Shown here in pieces: positions 1 through 6,035 of a stretch of 6,092 bases of DNA (positions within the stretch are counted from its first letter, which is position 1; the number at the start of each line of letters is the position of its first letter). The notes under the pieces were generated by a model. The model was not told where the DNA came from and made no database searches. It saw only the letters and a list, made by a program, of their open reading frames with translations. The stretch is from contig CAMRAP010000107.1 in assembly GCA_947039985.1 (NCBI GenBank), positions 1 to 6,092 of the forward strand. Reading direction: 5' to 3'. The translations under genes and the position numbers were made by a program. The DNA comes from an uncultured Odoribacter sp. Its GTDB lineage: Bacteria > Bacteroidota > Bacteroidia > Bacteroidales > Marinifilaceae.

Positions 1-104
1 AGGATTTGAAAATACCAAAGTCGCTACATGCGTGTCCGTTGGTACCTTGGATTTCAGATTTTAAGATTGAATAACTTTGCATTGCTATTTTTTTGATATC
101 CAAT
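1..104. other. Left flank; possible tail of an upstream gene
   Basis: No complete gene is visible. Two + frames are open from the left edge: one stops at 62-64 and would end in ...TLDFRF, the other stops at 72-74 and would end in ...SDFKIE. A minus-strand frame starting with ATG near base 84 also runs off the left edge. The first 60 bases are richer in G and C than the leader that follows, which fits the tail of a coding region. The terminator at 105-143 lies in the right place for a + strand gene ending here. A C-terminal Phe after an alternating pattern is common in outer-membrane barrels, but 20 codons are too few to decide the frame or the family. Confidence 0.25.
72..80 (+). promoter_or_regulatory. 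Bacteroidota-type -7 box (TAACTTTGC)
   Basis: TAACTTTG matches the Bacteroidota primary sigma factor -7 consensus TAnnTTTG at every fixed position and is followed by the commonly seen C. A TTG at 47-49 lies 22 bases upstream, slightly longer than the usual spacing to the -33 element. A start would fall near 86-90, only about 15-20 bases before the terminator hairpin at 105-143. If real, it would drive either a very short terminated RNA or a long leader for the gene at 476. Single boxes of this kind arise by chance in AT-rich DNA. Confidence 0.35.
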
Positions 105-143
105 AAGAGAGTCAGTGATCTAATATAGGTTGCTGGCTTTTTT
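105..143 (+). terminator. Intrinsic terminator
   Basis: Bases 111-118 (GTCAGTGA) pair with 130-137 (TTGCTGGC) using G-U wobbles, around an 11-base loop, and are followed at once by six T (138-143). Purines at 107-110 can extend the stem by pairing into the T run. It probably ends transcription of whatever lies to the left. The wobbles leave this stem weaker than the one at 4285-4338. On the opposite strand the flank is purine-poor in the wrong place, so it acts only rightward. Confidence 0.6.
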
Positions 144-475
144 GTATCTAATTGTGCCTTTATCCGTTTAATTATTTCTGTTTACATGCAAGGAATTTTA
201 ATTTACACCAATATTTAGATTGTTTTTTAGCGGCTAATTCATATAAATAAGAGTTTTGATTTCATTACTTATAAGTATTCGATGTTTGTATATATAGATT
301 AAATTTGTGTTTTAATTTATTTATATTCTTTTTTAATGAAGTATTGCAATTTATTTGAATTGTGGTAAAACTAGACTTTTTAAATTGCAATATAGCATTA
401 TTATTAAAATAAAACATTAAATGATTTGAATTCATTAATATATTAACAGCTTTATTTAGCACAAAAAAAACAATT
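144..475 (+). other. AT-rich leader without a gene, upstream of the operon
   Basis: This 332-base stretch is strongly AT-biased and shows no credible coding frame; a minus-strand frame across 265-531 is low-complexity and overlaps the start of the real lipoprotein gene. It should hold the operon promoter. Candidates are TAAATTTG at 300-307, a full match to the -7 consensus but with its nearest TTTG (285-288) only 11 bases upstream, and GATGTTTG at 281-288 with TTTG at 255-258, which has acceptable spacing but one mismatch. A perfect 12-base palindrome, TTAATATATTAA (435-446), lies 29 bases before the start codon. None is decisive. Confidence 0.4.
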
Positions 476-1087
476 ATGAAAAAGATTAATCTTCTTTCTG
501 TAATTTTCTTTCTTTCTATAGTATTTATCACCTCTTGTGGTAGTTCAAAAAGTACACAAAGTGAAGCTCTAGGGTTCGACCCAACGGGTACAAAATTAAA
601 AAAGACTGAAGTTCAAATGTTTGCTGAACAATCTCCAGAAACAAGAGCATGGGGAAATGCACAACATTTTAAAAGTAATGTAGCTAATAATTTAGCCGAA
701 TTGCAAGCACGGGGTAAATTTGCAAGAGCTATTGAAGCAGCGATTCTTTCTGCCTCTAAATCAAGTGGACTTGCCATAGAGAAATATGCAGGAAATAACG
801 ATACAGGAGCATCTGTAAGTGATCAAGGAACAAAAGATAATGATTTTATAGAAGGAGTTGCTCAAGCAGTTGTTAAAAATGCTATACCTGTTAAGTCTGA
901 CGAGTATATGTTGCCTAACCGACAGTACAATGTCTATGTTTGTTTAGAATATAGAGGTGCAAAAGAAGAGGTTGTAGAGGGGATTGTTGAGAAAATAGAG
1001 AATAAAATACCTAGTGATCAGCGTAAAGAATTAGAAGCTGAATTTGAAAAGTTCGAAACTAGCTTAAAAGAAAATTTAGCCAAATAG
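476..1087 (+). CDS. LPP20-like lipoprotein, 203 aa
   Basis: Predicted lipoprotein of the cell envelope, first gene of a three-gene operon. The signal peptide has Lys2-Lys3, a hydrophobic core and a lipobox ending in Cys21 (ITSC), so the mature protein would begin at the lipidated Cys21 followed by GSSKS. No acidic residues follow the Cys, which argues for a periplasm-facing anchor over surface export. Residues 60-95 form an Ala-rich amphipathic helix (ANNLAELQARGKFARAI) and residues 150-160 a strand (YNVYVCLEYRG). Helix followed by a Y-x-V-Y-V strand is the pattern of LPP20/FlgO-type lipoproteins, and a charged helix ends the protein (165-203). The start is supported by the complete signal peptide; the upstream bases are A-rich with no Shine-Dalgarno. 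The exact role is unknown: LPP20-type proteins are envelope lipoproteins often linked to surface structures. The family call is by pattern only; lipoprotein status is much firmer. Confidence 0.8.
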   Translation: MKKINLLSVIFFLSIVFITSCGSSKSTQSEALGFDPTGTKLKKTEVQMFAEQSPETRAWGNAQHFKSNVANNLAELQARGKFARAIEAAILSASKSSGLAIEKYAGNNDTGASVSDQGTKDNDFIEGVAQAVVKNAIPVKSDEYMLPNRQYNVYVCLEYRGAKEEVVEGIVEKIENKIPSDQRKELEAEFEKFETSLKENLAK

Positions 1088-1102
1088 AAAAATACAAATC
1101 TG

Positions 1103-1981
1103 ATGAAACTATTTAAAACCGGACTGATTGCGCTTTTAGTTCTTGCTAGTACCTCATTTCACGTTTTAGCAAAGGATTATAGCTCAGATAAAATTAGACC
1201 ACAGTGGATAAAAACACTGCCTACTCCTAAAAATGAATCTTACCGTTTTATTTTGACCCATATAAATGGTGCAGAAAAACTTGAATCGGCAAGAGTTTCT
1301 TCAAAAAAAGAACTTACGGCACAGATAGAAAAAGAGGAGTCTATTAAGGTGAAAGAAAAATTAGAAGATAAATCAATTCAGGGGTATTCAAATGGGGAGT
1401 TTAATACAGGTGAATCTGAAGAGATTTATTCTTTGCAAATAGAATCTGAAGGGAAAGTTGATTTACTTAACTACATCAAAATCGCTGAATATTATGAGAA
1501 AAGTGAGCGTGGGATTCAGCTTTATACACTTTATGCAATTGCACGAAAAGGACATATTCCTTCATTTGATGATGTTCAGTTTACGCCAAAATATGGTGCA
1601 CGTGGACTTGTTCGTTCAATGATTATACCAGGATGGGGGCAAATGTATAAAGGTAGTACTGTTAAAGGACTTTCTATTTTAGGTGGAGAGATTGCTTGTG
1701 GTATTGGAATTCTTGTTTGTGAGAATACACGCGCATCCTATCTGAAAAAAATGAGAGAACAGCCTAACTACGCAACTCAATATAATTCAAATGCAGATAC
1801 GTGGGCAAATTATCGCAATGCCTGTATTGGAGTCGCAGCAGCACTCTATGTGTACAACCTTGTTGATGCTCTCGTTGCTAATGGAGCAGAGCGTGCGGTC
1901 GTAAAAAAGAAACAATATTTTTCATTAAAGCCAAGTACGATCAGAGATGCAAACGGGATCTCTCTATGTTATAATTTTTAA
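1103..1981 (+). CDS. Secreted/membrane DUF5683-like protein, 292 aa
   Basis: Exported protein of unknown function, second gene of the operon, 15 bases after the lipoprotein gene. A signal peptide (1-23) ends in a good signal peptidase I site, V-L-A before Lys24. Residues 31-148 resemble an LPP20/FlgT-like module: PQWIKTLP opening, an amphipathic helix around ESARVSSKKELTAQI, and an ending YTLYAIARKG. Residues 166-264 fit DUF5683: RSMIIPGWGQMYKG at 171-184, a hydrophobic stretch at 187-206, a polar insert with Tyr and Asn, a second hydrophobic stretch at 239-258, and Y-x-x-N-x-x-D-A (YVYNLVDA) at 249-256. The IPGWGQ-Y-x-G motif is the most diagnostic part. The last residues (SLCYNF) alternate and end in Phe, as outer-membrane strands often do, though one strand proves nothing. 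Membrane placement (inner or outer) is unresolved. No biochemical function is established for DUF5683 to my knowledge. Confidence 0.8.
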   Translation: MKLFKTGLIALLVLASTSFHVLAKDYSSDKIRPQWIKTLPTPKNESYRFILTHINGAEKLESARVSSKKELTAQIEKEESIKVKEKLEDKSIQGYSNGEFNTGESEEIYSLQIESEGKVDLLNYIKIAEYYEKSERGIQLYTLYAIARKGHIPSFDDVQFTPKYGARGLVRSMIIPGWGQMYKGSTVKGLSILGGEIACGIGILVCENTRASYLKKMREQPNYATQYNSNADTWANYRNACIGVAAALYVYNLVDALVANGAERAVVKKKQYFSLKPSTIRDANGISLCYNF

Positions 1982-1999
1982 AATTCAAACAATTCAAAC
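1982..1999 (+). repeat. Tandem 9-base repeat in the 21-base gap before the BACON gene
   Basis: AATTCAAAC occurs twice head to tail (1982-1990 and 1991-1999) and fills almost the whole gap between the stop codon and the next ATG. There is no Shine-Dalgarno. Such A-rich, unstructured leaders are typical for translation starts in Bacteroidota. A copy-number change would alter intercistronic spacing without touching either protein. Confidence 0.7.
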
Positions 2000-2002
2000 A
2001 AT

Positions 2003-4258
2003 ATGAAACTATTAAAACTACTTACAATTTTTTTATTAATAAATTTACTGGGGGGATGTGCAAAAGACATTGAAAATCTTTCAGGTGATGTTTTCGGAAA
2101 GGTAACAGATACTAGTACGGGTGAGCCGCTTAAATCGGCAACAGTATTGTTAACTCCAGGTGGAAAATCCGTAACCACAGGAGAACATGGGACTTTTGAA
2201 TTTAAAGCTTTAACCGCTGGTCAATATGAATTACAGATAAAAAAAGAGGGGTATGAAACAAATACAAAACAAATAGTTGTAACCAGTGGAAGTGTCGCTT
2301 CTGGTGATATGGCACTTGCGCCAGTAAAAAAAGTATCAAAAGTGGAAATAAGTGCCAATGTGCTGGATTTTGGAACAACACATAGCTCATTAACTTTTGA
2401 TATAAAAAACATAGGTAATACGGGCGAAATAGACTGGACAATCAGTGGCGTTGATGTAGACTGGATATCTATTACGCCTATAACAGGTATTACAGATGCA
2501 GGGAAAAGCAGTGTTGTAAAAGTGGTATTGGATCGAACTAAAGTGATTGACAATCATAGTACCAATATTATTGTGAATGCAGATGGAGAATCGTTTCCTG
2601 TTACTATTACAGCCAAGCATATTGAAGCTTCCACAAAAGTTAAGTTAAGTACTGATAAGCTAGATTTTGGCACAGCATTCAGCTCTTTAACCTTCGAAAT
2701 TGAAAATATAACTGTAGAAGAGGATATTGATTGGACAATCACTGGAATTGATGTAAATTGGCTTACTGTTAGCGCAATGCAAGGAAGTACAAATGCAGGA
2801 AAAAATAGTGTTGTAAAGGTGGAATTGGATCGAACTAAATTACTAGAATCCAAAAGCACGAATTTTATAGTAAATGCAGATGGTTATTCTTTTATTATGA
2901 CAGTAAGTGCTTCTCCTATGGAGGAGTCGACCAAAATCAAGTTAAGTACAAATAAGTTGGATTTTGGTAAAACGTATAATTCGTTGACTTTTGATATTGA
3001 GAATATAGGTAATGCGGGAGCGATAGATTGGACAATCACAGGAATTGATGTGAATTGGCTATCTGTAAATCCAGCAGCAGGAAAAACAGAAATGGGAAAA
3101 AGCAATGTTATTAAAGTAGAGCTAGATAGAAGTAAACTGACAGAAACTAGTAACACAAATATCATCGTGAATGCTGGTGGAGAATCTTTTCACGTTGCAA
3201 TTATGGCTGAACATAATGAACGTGTTCTAGAAGTTTTTCCAAGGTCTTTAGCTATAGGTGTAGAAGAGTCGAAAAGTTTTGATGTGAAATCGTTATATGG
3301 GTCAACTCGATATGAGTTAATAACTAGCGATACAGAGTCGTGGCTTTCTGTGTTACATACCTCGGGAACCATTCCTGAGTACGATCCGAACAATCAAGAA
3401 ACAGTGGAAGATATCAAGATTTTAGTAAATAGAGAGGGGATGGATGCCGGAAATTATTCATCCATACTTATTCTGCGCTCAGACTTGGGAGATATTGAAA
3501 TACCTGTATCTATGACTGTAGAAGAGAAAATACGCACACTAGAAGCTGCTCCAGGTACGTTGGCTATAGGAACAGGCGCATTGAAAGGTCTTACCGTAAA
3601 GTCGTTAAATGGAGCAACAGACTATAAGCTAATGACAAAAGGTGAAGCGTCGTGGCTTGTTGCTTCTGAAATATCAGGAACTATTCTTGAATATGATCCA
3701 AATAATACTGAAACTGTAAAGTCTATTGATATTTCGGTAGATAGAACTGGACTAACTGCAGGGGATTATTTCTGTACGCTTATAATCAGATCAGACTTGG
3801 GTGACCTTGAAATACCTGTATCTATGATTGTGGAAGAGGGATCGACTCCTGACCCTGATCCAGAAAATCCATTTACCATAATCTCGTGCGATAAAGAAAT
3901 GCAAATTGATTTTGTGAATACAGAAACCTCAGGTACAATTGTTGAAATCAACTTCACGATGACAAATAATGGAGCTAGTATTAGTGCTATGGAACTTTAT
4001 GCATATAATATGCAGGTGTTTGATGATTTAGGTAATTCGTACACAGAGACTGAGGTTAAACTTGGTAGTAAAGAAGATGGCTACTCGATAAGACTTCCAT
4101 TTCCTAGTGGAATTAAAATGAAAGGAACACTTACTATAAAAAATGTGCACCCAGATGCTACTTTGTTTCAACAAGTAATTACGCCTTGTTATTCTTATAC
4201 GGGGTCTGGCTTTGATAATAGTAACTTCACCTTCAAAAATGTAATAATATCAAGATAA
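2003..4258 (+). CDS. Multi-BACON lipoprotein with carboxypeptidase-regulatory-like N-terminal domain, 751 aa
   Basis: Predicted envelope lipoprotein, last gene of the operon. The signal peptide ends in a lipobox with Cys19 (LGGC), followed by AKDIE; Lys-Asp next to the lipidated Cys resembles the Bacteroidota lipoprotein surface-export signal, so surface display is plausible. Domains: a carboxypeptidase-regulatory-like beta-sandwich at 27-108 (GKVTDTSTGEPL, then GTFEFKALTAGQYELQIKKEGY); three BACON-like repeats of exactly 99 residues starting at Lys113, Lys212 and Lys311, each with LDFG, N-x-x-x-x-x-x-x-DWTI-x-G-x-DV-x-W and LDR; two further BACON-like repeats at 407-508 and 511-612 with a 104-residue period and a shared EYDPNN insert; an acidic proline linker (TPDPDPENP); and an unassigned beta-rich domain at 624-751 holding Cys629 and Cys729. 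No catalytic residues are apparent. BACON domains are usually non-catalytic binding or spacer modules, often in carbohydrate- or mucin-related proteins; the ligand here is unknown. Confidence 0.85.
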   Translation: MKLLKLLTIFLLINLLGGCAKDIENLSGDVFGKVTDTSTGEPLKSATVLLTPGGKSVTTGEHGTFEFKALTAGQYELQIKKEGYETNTKQIVVTSGSVASGDMALAPVKKVSKVEISANVLDFGTTHSSLTFDIKNIGNTGEIDWTISGVDVDWISITPITGITDAGKSSVVKVVLDRTKVIDNHSTNIIVNADGESFPVTITAKHIEASTKVKLSTDKLDFGTAFSSLTFEIENITVEEDIDWTITGIDVNWLTVSAMQGSTNAGKNSVVKVELDRTKLLESKSTNFIVNADGYSFIMTVSASPMEESTKIKLSTNKLDFGKTYNSLTFDIENIGNAGAIDWTITGIDVNWLSVNPAAGKTEMGKSNVIKVELDRSKLTETSNTNIIVNAGGESFHVAIMAEHNERVLEVFPRSLAIGVEESKSFDVKSLYGSTRYELITSDTESWLSVLHTSGTIPEYDPNNQETVEDIKILVNREGMDAGNYSSILILRSDLGDIEIPVSMTVEEKIRTLEAAPGTLAIGTGALKGLTVKSLNGATDYKLMTKGEASWLVASEISGTILEYDPNNTETVKSIDISVDRTGLTAGDYFCTLIIRSDLGDLEIPVSMIVEEGSTPDPDPENPFTIISCDKEMQIDFVNTETSGTIVEINFTMTNNGASISAMELYAYNMQVFDDLGNSYTETEVKLGSKEDGYSIRLPFPSGIKMKGTLTIKNVHPDATLFQQVITPCYSYTGSGFDNSNFTFKNVIISR
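2339..3220 (+). repeat. Three tandem BACON-like repeats, type A (297-base period)
   Basis: Repeat units start at 2339, 2636 and 2933, an exact 297-base period (99 codons); the third unit is about 96 codons long. Units one and three are more than half identical in protein by eye, with the core around the paired Trp (145/154, 244/253, 343/352) strongly conserved also in DNA. The second unit differs most around NITVEED, where the others have NIGN-x-G. The pattern indicates duplication inside the gene with no indel between units. Confidence 0.85.
3221..3838 (+). repeat. Two tandem BACON-like repeats, type B (312-base period)
   Basis: Units start at 3221 and 3533, a period of 104 codons. Both contain SLAIG or TLAIG, ASWL/ESWL, SGTI followed by LEYDPNN or PEYDPNN, G-(MD/LT)-AG-(N/D)-Y and a nearly identical ending RSDLGD-x-EIPVSM-x-VEE. 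The EYDPNN segment is an insertion relative to the type A units. Cys591 in the second unit replaces Ser487 of the first and has no obvious partner. Confidence 0.8.
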
Positions 4259-4284
4259 GTTTAAATATAGAATAGAGTTGCTAA

Positions 4285-4338
4285 ATTTCCGTTGGTGGTT
4301 TCTTTAATTAAGTAAACTATCAACGGAAATATTTTTTT
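4285..4338 (+). terminator. Strong intrinsic terminator closing the three-gene operon
   Basis: Bases 4285-4301 pair with 4314-4330 along 17 positions without a mismatch (two are G-U), beginning ATTTCCGTTG and ending CAACGGAAAT. The inner bases CTT/AAG can add three pairs. Seven T follow at 4332-4338. There is no T run on the other side, so it acts on the + strand only. It separates the operon from the transglutaminase-like gene. Confidence 0.85.
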
Positions 4339-4392
4339 AATTTTATCTTATCAAACTAGTTCAATTTAGCGAAATATTAAAATTAATCTGCG

Positions 4393-5844
4393 ATGAACAA
4401 ATATATTATCATATTTCTTTTTCTAATTTTATCTTGTTTAGTAAATGCTCAAACAGGTGATTTTGAGACATATCGCAAACAACAAGTAAAGGCGTTTAAC
4501 GAATATGCACAACAAAAAATAACAGACTTTGAAAAATACAGAAATAAACGAAATGTAGAGTTTAGCAGGTATTTAGGTGAGAAATGGGAAAAAGTAGAGA
4601 TAAAAGAGGGTGAAGAACTTCCTATACCTAAGCCATTACCTTTTCCATATATTGATCCAAATGCCGATCCTATCCGTATTGAAGTACCACAAACAATTCC
4701 ACTCCCTAAAGCACCCAAGTCAATAGAATTAATTGTTAAACCTTTTAAAAAGAGTAAGGACGTTTTTGATTTTGATTTCTATGGCTTACAAGTATCTGTT
4801 CGCATAAACGAAGTCTATACATTTCAAATGAAGCATGTTGATGAGAAGTCAGTACAGGCGTATTGGAGTAAGTTTTCGTCTTTTGAAAATCAAGAGCTTT
4901 TAGATGATTGTGTTAGAAATAAGAAACAACTTAACCTCTCTGATTGGGCTTATGTTCAGTTTATAAATAAATTAACAGCGACATATTATGGAGGAAAAAA
5001 CAGGAATGAAGCTGTTTTTCTACAAGGATATTTGCTTACGCAGTCGGGATATGATGTTCGATTTATATCAGAGGGTGATCAGTTGATTTTAGGCGCTGCT
5101 ATAGATAATCCTGTGTTTGGAATTTCTTATATTCCGATTAATAATAGAAACTATTACCTTATCAGTTATACAGGAAAAGGAGTATCATTCTATACTTTTA
5201 GAGAGAGTTTCTCAGAAGAATCTCAGGCTCTTTCGATGGTTTTAAATAATGAAATGGAATTTTTACCATTTAAAGAAAGTGAACCTGTTAATTACTTTAT
5301 TGAAGCGCAAAAAGAGCCCATTATACAAACTGTGGTAAATTCAAATTTGATTGAATTCTATAACGATTATCCTCAGTGTGAATGGAATGTTTACGCTCGC
5401 TGCCCGATGAGCACAAGTTTGAAAAAGAGAGTTTTACCTTCACTTTTTAAACTGATTCAGAATAAAACAAAGAGAGAGTCTGCTAATATTTTGATTGATT
5501 TTGTGCAAAAGACATTTAAATATTCAACAGATAATGAGCAGTTTGGATATGAGAAGCCATTTTTTATTGACGAAATATTCTATTATCCTGCATCTGATTG
5601 TGAAGATAGGGCTGTTTTGTTTTCATATTTGGTTAGAGAATTGGTTGGCTTGGACGTTGTTTTACTTCATTACCCAAATCACTTATGTACGGCTGTTCTT
5701 TTTGATGAAGAAATAGAAGGTGATGCTCTTGTTATTGGAGGAAAACGTTATTTGATATGTGATCCTACTTTTGTAGGAGCAAGCATTGGATATGTACACA
5801 ATGATTACAAGTCGGTAAAGCCACAAGTATATACTATTGAATAA
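4393..5844 (+). CDS. Secreted transglutaminase-like (papain-fold) protein, 483 aa
   Basis: Exported protein with a C-terminal transglutaminase-like domain. The signal peptide (1-19) ends V-N-A before Gln20; a weak alternative lipobox at Cys15 (ILSC) is less likely. Residues 24-60 form a helix with four F-x-x-Y units exactly 11 residues apart (Phe24, 35, 46, 57; Tyr27, 38, 49, 60). A proline-rich linker follows (77-108), then a central domain of unknown fold (about 110-345), then the catalytic-type domain (about 370-470). That domain has Cys403 in SDCEDR, His430 in PNHLCTAV and Asp457 in CDPTF, matching the Cys-His-Asp triad and its spacing in bacterial transglutaminase-like proteins. The triad is intact, so activity is plausible as a protease, amidase or cross-linker, but the substrate is unknown. 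It begins 134 bases after the operon, beyond a strong terminator, so it probably has its own promoter in 4339-4392; no good TAnnTTTG box is seen there. The protein has seven or more Cys, unusual for a periplasmic protein. Confidence 0.85.
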   Translation: MNKYIIIFLFLILSCLVNAQTGDFETYRKQQVKAFNEYAQQKITDFEKYRNKRNVEFSRYLGEKWEKVEIKEGEELPIPKPLPFPYIDPNADPIRIEVPQTIPLPKAPKSIELIVKPFKKSKDVFDFDFYGLQVSVRINEVYTFQMKHVDEKSVQAYWSKFSSFENQELLDDCVRNKKQLNLSDWAYVQFINKLTATYYGGKNRNEAVFLQGYLLTQSGYDVRFISEGDQLILGAAIDNPVFGISYIPINNRNYYLISYTGKGVSFYTFRESFSEESQALSMVLNNEMEFLPFKESEPVNYFIEAQKEPIIQTVVNSNLIEFYNDYPQCEWNVYARCPMSTSLKKRVLPSLFKLIQNKTKRESANILIDFVQKTFKYSTDNEQFGYEKPFFIDEIFYYPASDCEDRAVLFSYLVRELVGLDVVLLHYPNHLCTAVLFDEEIEGDALVIGGKRYLICDPTFVGASIGYVHNDYKSVKPQVYTIE

Positions 5845-5965
5845 GATTTTTTTTGACTATAATTGAAATATTTATCTCTTTGATTATTCGAAATATTCGT
5901 TTTGTGAATTCGTTTAACTTTTTTGAAACAAATTCTTTTTTAGATAGGTTTTTTTGTTGCAAAGT

Positions 5966-6000
5966 AAGCACAATAAAATAAGTTGGAATTTATTGTGCTT
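5966..6000. repeat. Perfect 12-bp inverted repeat
   Basis: AAGCACAATAAA (5966-5977) is the exact reverse complement of 5989-6000, with an 11-base loop. No T run follows on either strand, so it is not a canonical intrinsic terminator. The ATTGTGC of its right arm recurs at 6086-6092, the end of the window. It could be a protein-binding dyad, an RNA structure in the 3' end of the transglutaminase-like transcript, or part of a control region for a gene to the right. Confidence 0.65.
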
Positions 6001-6010
6001 GAAAATGTCA

Positions 6011-6035
6011 GATGAGTTTTAACGTAAAATACATC
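6011..6035. repeat. Imperfect 11-bp inverted repeat with 3-base loop
   Basis: GATGAGTTTTA (6011-6021) pairs with TAAAATACATC (6025-6035) around the loop ACG, with one A-A mismatch and one G-U pair. It lies 10 bases after the perfect dyad. Being AT-rich, the inner part alone would be weak; the outer GATG/CATC makes chance less likely but does not exclude it. Confidence 0.45.

Noticed and set aside
265..531. Minus-strand 88-codon frame across the leader
   Set aside because: Low-complexity, Asn/Lys/Ile/Phe-rich product typical of AT-rich noncoding DNA, and it overlaps the signal peptide of the real lipoprotein gene.
2050..2055. Run of six G at the lipobox of the BACON lipoprotein as a phase-variation tract
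   Set aside because: Six bases is short for slippage switching, and the run simply encodes Leu-Gly-Gly of the lipobox.
2202..3393. Several minus-strand frames opposite the BACON repeats
   Set aside because: They recur in register with the repeats of the + strand gene and give hydrophobic Ser/Val/Ile/Phe-rich products without domains; they are antisense shadows of the lipoprotein gene.
4361..4370. TCAATTTAGC as a -7 box for the transglutaminase-like gene, echoing ATTTAGC before the first lipoprotein gene
   Set aside because: Only about six of eight consensus positions fit in either place and no -33 element at the right spacing was seen.
5495..5716. 73-codon + frame inside the transglutaminase-like gene
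   Set aside because: Shifted frame over the catalytic domain with no recognisable product; the main frame contains the conserved triad without interruption.
5845..5945. T runs and small CGAA/TTCG dyads after the last gene as a terminator
   Set aside because: The T runs have no stable stem immediately upstream; the palindrome AGTATATACT before the stop codon is AT-only and too weak.
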